DNA from: Ornithodoros turicata
Lineage: Eukaryota > Arthropoda > Arachnida > Ixodida > Argasidae
DNA length: 64,000 nt
Direction of reading: 5' to 3'
NCBI RefSeq assembly: GCF_037126465.1
Contig: NC_088203.1
Span: forward strand, 91,946,668-92,010,667
Within the stretch, counting starts at the first letter, position 1; every line of letters begins with the position of its first letter. A program made the translations under genes and the position numbers. This document shows positions 33,401-41,808 of this stretch, in pieces. The notes under the pieces are model-generated. The model searched no databases. It was not told the origin of the DNA and saw only the letters and a list, made by a program, of their open reading frames with translations.

Positions 33401-34133
33401 GTGGCCAGTCGGTCCGCTTGACGGAGTGCGAGCTGGAAGATCGGCGGCCATGCGGGATGCCGACCAGGACAGGTAGGTGGTCGCTGCCAAGGGTGTCCGC
33501 ATCAACACTCCAGAGGAGCCGATGAGCGATGGACGCTGACGCGACGGTGAGGTCAAGACAAGAAGAGCGGTAAGTCGGGTAGACGAAAGTTGGAGAGCCA
33601 TCGTTTAAAACGCAGAGATTCTTGTCCGCGAAGAGGTCTGCTAGTTGCTGGCCTCTGGTGTCAGTACGCATGCTGCCCCAGACTTCATTGTGGGCATTAA
33701 AGTCCCCGCAGAGCACGAAAGGCGAGGGGAGGCCAGCTATAATGGAGCCCAGCTCATCCACGTTGTATCTGACCGACGGTGGGATATATAGTGAGACTAT
33801 AGTGACGTCAAGTGAGCCCACACGAACAGAGCAGCAGACGTAGTCGCCGATCCCAACTGTTCGCAGGTCGCGCTGGATCGCCGGGAGGTCGGCACGGACA
33901 AAGAGCGCAGCACGGCTGGTCTGTCCACGGGGCTCCGAAACAAAGGTCACGTAATTCGAGAGACGAAAGTCATCCTTAATGCCGCTTTCTGAGATGCATA
34001 ACACAGGGAATTTGTGGCGCCACACAAACTGACGGAAGTCAAACAACTTCGATTGCAGGCTGCGTGAATTCCACTGGAAGATCGTGGTTGATTGATAATG
34101 AACCATTGAGGCGCGAGGCCGACCATTATTCAT
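30459..34133 (-). CDS. LINE ORF2: APE endonuclease, reverse transcriptase, RNase H
   Basis: 1,224 residues from the ATG at 34,133. I prefer this start over the upstream ATG at 34,181 because it overlaps the ORF1 stop as ATGAATAA. APE-type endonuclease occupies about 15-235 (FQWNSRS, ISESG, GDFNAHN near 143, SDHLPV near 216). RT has AYDSVQH, GVPQGSVLSPLLF and the YADD box near residue 654. RNase H has FTDASV near 939, STEAELFAI, LTDSKAS and HVGLTGNTRADAA. A C-x2-C...H-x4-C knuckle lies near 1,150. It nicks target DNA and reverse-transcribes the element RNA. All catalytic boxes are present with no stop, so the copy may be competent. Confidence 0.93.
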   Translation of the reverse strand: MNNGRPRASMVHYQSTTIFQWNSRSLQSKLFDFRQFVWRHKFPVLCISESGIKDDFRLSNYVTFVSEPRGQTSRAALFVRADLPAIQRDLRTVGIGDYVCCSVRVGSLDVTIVSLYIPPSVRYNVDELGSIIAGLPSPFVLCGDFNAHNEVWGSMRTDTRGQQLADLFADKNLCVLNDGSPTFVYPTYRSSCLDLTVASASIAHRLLWSVDADTLGSDHLPVLVGIPHGRRSSSSHSVKRTDWPRFARVLESSLAYDGLSNAQDFCRAVSTATQEATTVHRVPLQFSATDAEYERLRALRRRAERRARRTLLLHDRQAARRIQKAVQRRLQKLTRDRWRNFASSLSPRTPLSRIWGVLKGLSTPVAQRHPFRSLSLATSRTEIDVAEDFCARLTALPASTQTATTPMPSTSNTVLDLPFTLEELDSALCASPQHTSPGADQISYKALQHLPHMGKQHLLRFFNDSWQQGRIPEEWKLAMVVPLLKPGQSPHHLDSFRPIALTSCVGKTLERMIFTRLIWHLESARFFPETMMGFRSGRSSLDSVIALVSETQQARADGFLTAAVFLDIKKAYDSVQHNAILTALQDANVGVCPLSWIRDFLTGRCLFVRTADGDTTLYPVHRGVPQGSVLSPLLFNIIMASLPAQLPSHTHITIYADDICIWTSALRRDVIQRRLQRSLNTISNYLADRGLAISPAKTVAMAFSRRSFHKYPLFIDGSPLTFVKTCRYLGFTIDQGLTWSYHVKALATKASSQGNVLKRIACASWGPCCQDLHRVHTALVLGTLRYSLPILHDLSRTREQELLNLQARSLRVCLGVPRTTETYSVLAEAHEHPIPILRDSATLRVYARCLTQPSHPLRRIAVSCPASAFAKAVARLRDCLPSSTPATTFAPAMWTLKRPPIHATIPDFPRKQAISPVVAQQLALAHLTSTHPHCRQIFTDASVMSDAAGVAFYVADTDHEQVYKLPYPMSSTEAELFAILTALEYITDLPPGKWVVLTDSKASLLRLMSARSNLIQGTPSLIIQRYNGLRANGHALSLQWVPGHVGLTGNTRADAAARRAAAAVTPATARPPLTLSACHLAIRRRCATRAQAFRSQAVAYNSHVQSIDPSVSFFIACRCSRQDESLLHRLRLNVARTPLLLYKMGQSSSPLCSSCGEVGDIAHCLLHCQQHIPQRQALHRRLIQLGYNTLSMATLLGPVPRPTQWAITTALLRFLNDSGLASAL

Positions 34134-35679
34134 TATCGGGCGTAAGGAAAGAGCCAGTACGGAGGAGAGGTTCCAGTGCAAGTATAGCTTGAACTGCAGG
34201 TAAGTCTGCCGCCGTTGGGAGCTGCTGGACGATGGCGCGTAAGGCGGCGAAGAGCATTGCGACTACAGTGTGAGATGTATTGCTTTGTCCCTCCAACAGA
34301 CGGGGCTTCGGAATTTTAGGGTCTGGTGTCCGCTGTCCACTGGCCTGGGCCGCGATGCGCGCGATATGTGGCACTTGCTTGACGGCAGAAGCAAAAGACT
34401 TGGAAGGGCCGTGATCAGCGTGTGCGGGTGTCGCGGAACAGCCAGATAGGCGCGGAAAGTGAGCAGTGTGGAGATTAGTGGAGCGACGGGGTGGAGGGGC
34501 ATGCGATTTTCCACTGAGCATGCGCCGTCGGTGTGCAGCTGTTGCTGCCCTTGCAACCGTACAGGCACGGTACGTTGCAGCGTGGTGGCCGCCACAGTTT
34601 GCGCATGTGGGCTCACATCGTGAGGTACATTGCTTATGATCATGTGGGCCAGAACACACTTTGCATCTTTTCGAGCTGCGGCAGTCACGAGCATAGTGGC
34701 CAAACTTCTGGCAGTTGAAACACTGCGTTGGCGGGTCTACGTATTCCGACACGGGGAAGTACGTGAAGCCGAGGGGAATCTCCACTGGTAGCGCCTGGCC
34801 AGGTTTGAAGGTCAGGAGTACGCTACTCTTGACGATGGTGTGTGCGGACCCGTCATTCTCTCGAGAGTAGGCAAGTTCCCGTTTTACCTCAGTGACACCG
34901 CTGGAACAGAAGTATTCGAGTAGCTGTTCCTCGCTGTAACGTCGAGGGACGCCAGTGATTCTTCCGGTAGTGCGCAGGTAGGACTGTGGGATAGAGGCTT
35001 TGACTGAGATACCTGCGACGGACCTAAGGCTCAGAAGGCCTTGCGCTGAGTGCTCCGACAAGACGTGAACTATGAGGGTGCCATGTTTGTTGATTCGGTG
35101 GTGGAGAACCTTCTCTTGCGTCGTGGTGAGTACATCATGGGCTATTGAGTTGGGGTTGACATTCCAGAAAGAATCCAACTCCCCCACACATTTGAAGACA
35201 ACTGGGATTCCACTTGGGCGGCTTTTCTTGTATGTGACTATTTGGAATGGTGAGCTAGGGGGGGAAGGAGGGTCGTGCCGAACATCCATGGACGTGGGCA
35301 CGTCTCCGTCTGCCAGTGGGGGCGTCACCTCCTCATCATCGAAGGCGTTCAGGAGTTCCGTTTGTGATGTCCCTGATGCTGGCGTAAGTTCCCCATTGGA
35401 GCGTCTCCCTACCGGGGAGCGGCTCCTGTCGCCAGCGCTAGTCTGGTCTGATCGCCCAGGGTCAGGTGCTTCCTCGGCGTCGCGGACCCCTGGGGTCCTG
35501 CGACCCCGTCCGCCTCCTGTCATGGGTTCTCTCCTGTAGTTTGGGAGAGGAGCTTGCCTTCGGTCAGTGAAAAACGAAGGAAAATCAGAGAGCAGAGAGA
35601 GAATACGTCCTTCTAGTTCGACTGCTTCTTCTTCCAGATCCGTGGAAAAGGCTTCGTTTGGTTGACTTTGAGGCAGCAA
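34126..35679 (-). CDS. LINE ORF1: gag-like nucleic-acid binding protein with three CCHC knuckles
   Basis: 517 residues. The N-terminal 130 are acidic then S/P/R-rich and probably disordered. A central region at about 145-300 (FQIVTYKKSRPSGIPVVFKC ... TGRITGVPRRYSEEQLLEYF) looks like the RNA-binding part of LINE gag proteins. Three zinc knuckles follow from about 318: CFNCQKFGHYARDC, CKVCSGPHDHKQC and CANCGGHHAATYRAC. It should coat element RNA. Its stop TAA overlaps the ORF2 start (ATGAATAA), and ORF2 is in the next frame, which suggests termination-reinitiation or another coupled mechanism. Confidence 0.92.
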   Translation of the reverse strand: MLPQSQPNEAFSTDLEEEAVELEGRILSLLSDFPSFFTDRRQAPLPNYRREPMTGGGRGRRTPGVRDAEEAPDPGRSDQTSAGDRSRSPVGRRSNGELTPASGTSQTELLNAFDDEEVTPPLADGDVPTSMDVRHDPPSPPSSPFQIVTYKKSRPSGIPVVFKCVGELDSFWNVNPNSIAHDVLTTTQEKVLHHRINKHGTLIVHVLSEHSAQGLLSLRSVAGISVKASIPQSYLRTTGRITGVPRRYSEEQLLEYFCSSGVTEVKRELAYSRENDGSAHTIVKSSVLLTFKPGQALPVEIPLGFTYFPVSEYVDPPTQCFNCQKFGHYARDCRSSKRCKVCSGPHDHKQCTSRCEPTCANCGGHHAATYRACTVARAATAAHRRRMLSGKSHAPPPRRSTNLHTAHFPRLSGCSATPAHADHGPSKSFASAVKQVPHIARIAAQASGQRTPDPKIPKPRLLEGQSNTSHTVVAMLFAALRAIVQQLPTAADLPAVQAILALEPLLRTGSFLTPDNE

Positions 35680-36100
35680 TCTGAGAGAGGCAAAGGCGTA
35701 ATGTTTGTCCGTCTTCTTGGTGTGGCCTGAAGGAGATTATGGCTCTTTCATTGCAAGCTGTTTCTTTCTCTCTCTCTCTCGTTTCTTGTGCCTTGGACCA
35801 ACCCCATCGAGAAAGGGAACGGCATTAGCCGTGCATTGCGTTGGCCAAATTACAGGCGCTCCTGTGGCGACAGAAATTGATTGTGAGGGTTAAAATGTTA
35901 ACGATAAAAAGGATAGAAAGCAAGCGAGCTGGTTGCAGTTATGGGGGAGTGGTGGCATGGTTATGGCTGATTAAAATGTGTTAACGGGAAGGGTATATAC
36001 TCGAAACAAATTCAAGAAATCCGATTCACTCTTCCAAGTTCTGTTCTTGTCTTTTTAGTTTCGCAGACGTTAACTTTAGACATAGGGGTGTGCTTTATAA

Positions 36101-36208
36101 TCTTAGAGAACTTCACCGCATAACGCGCCACACACAACCTCGAATGACATCGTTCTGCCCCCTGATTTGTTGGTAATGAGAGGCCTACGCCTTTTGTTTC
36201 TTGAGCAG
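36101..36208. mobile_element. Half copy of the CACTCTTAA fold-back MITE
   Basis: Carries CTTAGAGAACTTCACCGCAT, AACCTCGAATGACATCG and TGATTTGTTGG, the left arm only. Confidence 0.7.
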
Positions 36209-36211
36209 TTA

Positions 36212-36459
36212 CACTCTTAAAGATGAACTTCACCGCATAGCACGCAACTAGCCAACCATCACCTCGAATGATATCGTTATCTGCCCTGATTTGTTGGAAA
36301 CGGGAGGCGCACGCCTTTTCTGTGACACTTATGCTGTTCATAATTGTCACAGAAAAGCGTACGCCTGCCGTTTTCAGCAAATCAGGGCAGATAACGATAT
36401 CATTCGAGATCATGGTTGGCTAGTTGCATGATATGCGGTGAAGTTCATTTTTAAGAGTG
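36212..36459. mobile_element. Complete fold-back MITE, 248 bp, TA flanks
   Basis: CACTCTTAAAGATGAACTTC is inverted at the right end, with TA at 36,210-11 and 36,460-61. The arms carry CCGCATAGCACGC, CGAATGATATCGTTATCTGC, GGGAGGCGCACGCC and TGTGAC. Almost the whole element is two arms of about 120 bp. Confidence 0.9.
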
Positions 36460-36464
36460 TATGT

Positions 36465-36595
36465 GAATTGTCACTAAAAGGCCCACGCCCGGCGCTTTCT
36501 GCAAATCGGGGATGATAACGATATACCATTCTGTGCAATTGCTACACTTCAGCGCGCAATGCGCCGATGTCTTGTTTTTAAGAGCAGAGCGCAGA
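36465..36595. mobile_element. Degraded right-arm copy of the same MITE
   Basis: TGTCACTAAAAGGCCCACGC, GGCGCTTTCTGCAAATC and GATAACGATATACCATTC, ending TTTTTAAGAGCAG. Confidence 0.6.
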
Positions 36596-36608
36596 GGGAT
36601 TAAATATA

Positions 36609-36946
36609 AATTCTTAGAAATGAACTTCACCGCATAGCACGTTCCTAGCCAACCATCGTTTCGATTGATATCGTTATCTGCTCTGATTTGTCGAAAACGG
36701 GAGGCGTACGCCTTTTTTGTGACGTGACAATTATGAAGAGCATAAGTGTCACGTACGCCTCCCGTTTTCAACAAATCTGGTCAGATAGTGATATCGTTCG
36801 GGATGATGTTTGGCTAGGAGCGTGCTATGCGGTGAAGTTCATATTTCATCCTGGCTACAGTCGTGACGCAGCCCACATACGTGAGGCCAACAACGGCAAG
36901 CCGGTTTTCGTCACCACCACCACCACCTCCACCATTTTTAAGAGTG
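36609..36946. mobile_element. Fold-back MITE copy with 3' side insertion
   Basis: TA flanks (36,607-08 and 36,947-48). The arms are intact through GTTTGGCTAGGAGCG, but about 90 bp (ACAGTCGTGACGC ... CACCACCACCACC) separate the last arm block from the terminal TTTTTAAGAGTG. The family at 40.0-40.2 kb has a similar CACCACC-rich centre. Confidence 0.75.
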
Positions 36947-37205
36947 TATGGTCCAAGTTTTACAGCAAATGTTGATAATAGATGGGTAGAAAATCGACCC
37001 CGCGAATACCGAAACTCACCCGACTGCGATATCACTGCCGGCACTTTAGCCAATGAGGCAGCCGTGGGAGAGACCGTGCGCCTTATGAGAACGAATAGGA
37101 ATGACGAAGGACGACTTCAGAGCTCTGCGGCAAAGTTTCTTGAAGGGGTTGTGTCTCTGAAACTTGGACGCGGAAAAAAGAAAAAAATGATTTGTTTCCT
37201 CAGTA

Positions 37206-37453
37206 CACTCTTAGAAATGAACTTCACCGCACGACGCGCTCCTAGCCAACCACAAACTCGAATGATACCGTTATCTGCCATGATTTGTTGACAACGCGAG
37301 GCGTGCGCCGTTTTTGTGACAATTATGAACAGCATAAGTGTCACAAAAAGGCGTACGCCTCCCGTTTTCAACAAATCCTGGCAGATAACGATATCATTCG
37401 AGATGATGGTTGGCTAGGAACGTGCTGTGCGGTGAAGTTCGTTTTTAAGAGTG
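37206..37453. mobile_element. Complete fold-back MITE, 248 bp, TA flanks
   Basis: CACTCTTAGAAATGAACTTC against its inverse, with TA at 37,204-05 and 37,454-55. Same length and arm layout as the copy at 36,212. Confidence 0.9.
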
Positions 37454-37739
37454 TACGCTGGTGAGTGCACGATGTTATCAACAACATGTGTCGAAGGGTC
37501 ACGATTCCTTTAAAGGTGCACTAAAGTGCGAAAACTTCTCCTAGTGGAATGAAAGATGGCCTTACGTTGACACCAACATAAAAGGAACAGGATTTGTCGG
37601 TTGCATCGTTCGTGATTTATGAAATTCTACTCCGAATTCTTCTCCGAAATACTACTGCGGAAGATGCGAAAAACGTCACAGTTTTCTGCTGTCACGTGAG
37701 CTCAATGTCGTGTAATCACGTACACTGCTAACCGTGTGG

Positions 37740-37856
37740 AATATACCGCGACACAGCAAAAGATATTCCGTAGCAGACGACAGGAAAAGACGCTGACGGT
37801 GTCATCTGCTACGTGTCATCTGCTAAGTGGCGTCTGCTAAATGCGCAGTAGATTTA
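37740..37856. mobile_element. Piece of the TAGCAGACGACA fold-back MITE
   Basis: AAAGATATTCCGTAGCAGACG, then GACGGTGTCATCTGCTACG and two further TCTGCTAA words. Related to the copy at 20.86 kb. Confidence 0.6.
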
Positions 37857-37864
37857 CACGTAAG

Positions 37865-38556
37865 GTGAGTCAGCCTATTTGATCGAAAAAATCAGCTTCT
37901 CTCGCACTCCTTCTCATGTTAAACGCTTGGCTTACATCACATTGGTTCGTCCTCAGTTGAAGTATACGTTTCAGCTGTGTGGGGTTCCTCAATGGCCTCC
38001 CTCATGTATCAACTTGAAGTCATCCAAAATCGCGCAACCATGCAGATTCATCACTAACGACTACTCGCCTTACGTAAATATCTCTCCAGGAACTATATGT
38101 GTGCGTGGGATAATATCCCGCTTATCACTCTTTCACGCATTCTATCACAATCCTGCTCTCCATTCATGATACATCGATCTTCCTAATGGAATCTCATCCC
38201 GCCTTAATCATGAATTCAAAGGGGCTCGTTTTAAATGTAACACCTCTTCCTTCTGTAATTCATTTTTTCGTAAAACATCCACCTAATATTGGAACGATTA
38301 CTGACTCTCAACCAGCTTTCGCAACTCCATATTAGACGTCACTTAGGATTTCATTGCAAACCCACTCGGTTTCTGCTATTTTTCTCTTTTGGTGTCGTTG
38401 CTTTTGCATACGCTTAGTCTATGCTAGTTTAGCTTTTCTAAAAGTGTACTTATTTTGTATCGATGTATGTCTCTTTCTTTGTGTTTTTGTGCTTGTTTGT
38501 AACACGTAACATTCTCACCAGGGTCTTTTGGGAGTAAATAAATTGATTGATTGATC
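37865..38556 (+). pseudogene. CR1/L2-like LINE, RT C-terminus and 3' tail
   Basis: The frame reads SRTPSHVKRLAYITLVRPQLKY, then FITNDYSPYVNIS and ISRLSLFHAFYHNPALHS. This is the conserved end of RT in CR1/Jockey-type LINEs (R-P-x-L-E-Y, R-F-x-x-x-Y, L-x-R-L-x-L-F). Frames break near 38,050. The tail ends in AATAAATTGATTGATTG. There is no RNase H, unlike the other LINEs here. Confidence 0.75.
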
Positions 38557-38732
38557 GGTTGAGGAGACCAATGAGAAGGAGAGGAAGGGTGAAAACGTAA
38601 ATTGCGGCTCCTTTTTTCTCATAAATCACTGACGATGCAACAGTTCAAGCCCGTTCTTTTTGTGTTGGTGTCAAGACCCAATCTTTCATTCCACAAAAAC
38701 CCCAAAGAAACTTTCGCAATTTAGTGCCCTTT

Positions 38733-39474
38733 TCATCAGCCGCACGTACAGTTTTATTGCTTCTATTGCAACGGTGCGACACGCTTCGCATTTCGCCAGA
38801 ATGCGAGAAGTAGCATGAAAAACTGCTGTCTCTTGTTGTATACTGCCGAAATCCCGCCGCTGTGTGGCGTAACAGAGTGAGAATTATTGCCCTTCTTCTT
38901 TGTGCTCACAAACGTGCTTGGCGTAACATCCAATGCAGCGCTTGAGCTCACGCTAATCATTGCGGCGGTTTGTTGGAAGCATTTGTGGCAGGAACTACTG
39001 GCATTTGCATTAGCATTTGCGGCAGGAACTATTTTATTTCCTTGCTTAAGCTTACCAACGGAGGTCAATGCTCTGTGGTTGGAACTCATCTGTTGGTCGA
39101 ACGGCAGTCAACGTTAAAGTCTCCCCAGTGCATTCTTTGTAACTGGAACTGCGGCAACGGGTCCTATCTCCTGTGGGTAATTTATTTCCGAGCACGCCTG
39201 TGCCTTTGCGTATACCAAACGGTTCAGCTGAAGAACGAAGCGTCAGAAGAGTAATTATTTCCTGTTGACTGATGATCAGTAGTCTTGTTGTATACTCCGA
39301 GCGTATATACAGTTGGGGAACGTGTCTATATTTACACAGACATTAGTCATATTTCTACAGCTAATAGCGCAGACAAAGCATTCCTGAATCTTCCTAATGG
39401 AGCAGCTCAGATACGTAACAAAGTGGTGGAACTCCTTTGTTCTAATAATGTTTGGAACGATATGAAAGTGCTAG
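38733..39474. other. No recognisable gene
   Basis: Short frames. A small repeat of GCATTTGC / GGCAGGAACT lies near 38,990-39,030. Confidence 0.5.
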
Positions 39475-39893
39475 ATACCAGTATCTTCACGCGTATAATC
39501 CGCGGCTTATATCTGTTTAAAAAAAGTTGGCTGGGGGTCCACTGCGGATTATTTGAGGAAAGTTTCTCAGGGAGTTTATGACCCGCCATAAAGGAGACCC
39601 TCGTATGTGACCCACATGCATTTGAGGGTGATTGACCAGGGGTTCCCGTCTCCCTTCGTTCTTCCGCGAGGTCGTTTGTGAATGTTGAGAATTCGCTGAT
39701 TCGCGCAAATAAATCTGGCGAATTACCCTACGGTATTACCGTGTGCCTATCCCGTTGCAATCATTGTGCTGACGTACTAGTCGCGGCTTATCTGACGGTG
39801 CGGCTTATGCCCCAAACGTTTTCCCCAGCGCGGGGAAAACAATGACGCTGCGGCTTATCTGCGGTGCGCCTAATACGCGTGAAAATACGGTAT
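39475..39893. mobile_element. MITE with ATACCGTATTTTCACGCGTAT-type ends
   Basis: Left ATACCAGTATCTTCACGCG then TATAATCCGCGGCTTAT; right end its inverse (ACGCGTGAAAATACGGTAT). Several GCGGCTTAT words lie in the right half. No ORF. Confidence 0.65.
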
Positions 39894-40043
39894 TTTTCGT
39901 TTGCGCTCGGAAGTAAGGGAAACCAGAGAGAGAGTGTATGCGCTCTGTATGGTTGGGATGCAATCCGACATTCTGAAAACAGGTGGTGGTGACGAGATCG
40001 GATTGCCGTTGTTGGCCTCACAGGTGTGGGCACGCAGTCATAC

Positions 40044-40500
40044 GCAATGATTATCCCGAGCCGCATTGTTCTCTGTCCTGATTCGTTGAAAGTGTGTAAT
40101 GTACGCCCTTTCTGTGACGCTTATGCAGTTACGTTAATTTTCACAAGGTGGTGGTGCTGGTGGTGACGAGAACCACCACCACACCAATTGACACAAAAAA
40201 GCATACGCCCGGCGCTTTCCAGAAGTCACGAGCGGTAACGGTGTTATTCTGTTTTATGGTTGTCCTGCGGCGTGTTATGTAGTGATGTTCTGTGTTTTAA
40301 AGTGTACCGTTATCACTTCTGATTTGTACAGAACGCGGGGCGTACGCCTTTTTGTGACAGTTAAAATAGGTGCGTATGTGTAAAAAAAAAAAAAAAAGCG
40401 TACGCATCCCGTTTTCAACAAAGCAGGAGAGAGAAGGACGTCATTCGGGATCGTGGCTGTCTAGGCTAGGCTAAGCTTGGCTAGTTCCTTTTTAAGAGTA
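40044..40500. mobile_element. Two degraded fold-back MITE copies in tandem
   Basis: Diverged arm words recur twice: CTGATTCGTTGAAAG, TGTACGCC and TGTGACGCTTATG, then ACTTCTGATTTGTACAG, GCGTACGCC and TGTGAC. The first centre is CACCACC-rich and the second holds an A-run. The end TTTTTAAGAGTATA is recognisable. Confidence 0.55.
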
Positions 40501-40779
40501 TATCTCCGTCTGAAGTCTTCCATTGACATTCTAGGCAGAATGCCTGCATGGTGCATCGTGAAGTCGGCCGCGGACGTCTCTATCCTCTAAATCACACTGT
40601 ATCTGCTATACCCTATCTCGAATGTTTCCACACCTTTACCCTGCTAGTAGCTACAATTGATTCGCGGCGCTGACAGGAAATGGAGAAGAAGAAAATCAAG
40701 CATAGTTTTGCACGAAGGCATAGCGATTAATAGTTGGAAAATGCGGTAGAACAAGACAGTTACTATATGCTTATATAGT

Positions 40780-41800
40780 CAGGGTGTCGAACCGAAACGT
40801 TTTTCGTTCCGGTTTTCGTTCCGGTTACATCATAAACGATCCGGTACCGGTTCTGCTCCGGAGCAAAAAAACAACGGTTCATACCGGTTTTTAACCGGTT
40901 CCGCTTCTGCTAGGAATATTCATCCCCACAAAAAAAAATCAATGTTACAAAATGTAAACCCGTATATTTCGCATACATGGTATTTAATATTAATAGACAG
41001 CTGTGAAATTGGTAGCTCCTGGTTCCTGTAGGTTACTGTCTGTTCAAATGGGCTTTCTCCTTTCTTGAAGCACATGCTGCAAACGGACTTGTTTGTCATG
41101 ATGTCATACGTAAAGTACTTTCTTGCTGGATTGGTGCGATCGCGTCCCATCCGAATGTCTGTTGCTACTGTCTAGCCAGCAAGCACCACCGCACGAGAAG
41201 GACGCAAATCGAGGAACACCTTCACTCACAAACGCGCTCGACGGCTCCGTTTTATTTTCTTCGTGTCCTGTCCACAAAAGAGTTGCCACTTCGCACAGGC
41301 TTGCCCTCGCGTATACGTAAATGTATTCAACTTAGCTGCTCTACAACAAGGGACGCGTTGCGCAACATTACCGATAAAGAAGCAGTTATGCAGCCCCCTT
41401 GGGTCGCTGTTTAGTTGAGGAAAGTTTGCGGCGATCAAATTAAAACGAACACTACGGCACATTGCTAGAGTGTCACATGTACCTCTAAGTCTGAGTGCGT
41501 GCGCGAACGATAAACCATTACAAAAGGAGCCTAAGGGTCATAGTATACCGACATACATTCCACCGAAACCGTAACCCTCGTATAGTATCCATGACATGAC
41601 TTCAGAGCACAAGACGTCTGTTTCACTCGCCTATCCGTATTCCAAACCGGCGAAGTTTTTTCTTGGACCGAAAACCGTTAAATATATTTTTCGGTTTCCC
41701 TCCTGAGCGAAAAAAACGCATACGGTTTCGATTCCGTTCCGGTTCGCACCAAAATAGCGGTTTTTTTCGGTTTTCGGTTCCGGTTTGCTCCGACACCCTG
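40780..41800. mobile_element. hAT-like non-autonomous element, perfect 8-bp duplication
   Basis: CAGGGTGTCGAACCG at the left mirrors CGGAGCGACACCCTG-type sequence on the right (10-11 bp TIR). TATATAGT is duplicated exactly at 40,772-40,779 and 41,801-41,808. Subterminal regions are packed with GGTTCCGGTT / CCGGTTTT words in both orientations. 1,021 bp; no transposase frame. Confidence 0.85.
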
Positions 41801-41808
41801 TATATAGT

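Larger units (their letters stand above)
30250..35935 (-). mobile_element. Apparently full-length I-type LINE with oligo(C) 3' end
   Basis: On the minus strand: a 5' region from about 35,935, ORF1, ORF2, a pyrimidine-rich 3' UTR with the GGAATAGCAAG-like word, and an ATTAAACATATCCCCCCCCC end. Both ORFs are open along their full length. The same 3' end recurs at 1.4, 2.3 and 12.6 kb. I could not identify a target duplication with confidence, so the 5' boundary is approximate. Confidence 0.8.
37512..38732. mobile_element. TIR element (AAAGGTGCACTAAAG ends) with nested insertions
   Basis: Left arm: AAAGGTGCACTAAAGTGCGAAA, then GGAATGAAAGAT, TTGACACCAACA and CATCGTTCGTGATTTATGA. The right arm carries the same blocks inverted at about 38,610-38,732. 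The arms are about 120 bp. The middle holds a fold-back piece and a LINE 3' end. Confidence 0.75.

Noticed and set aside
34263..34703. 146-codon minus-strand frame
   Set aside because: Out-of-frame shadow of LINE ORF1.
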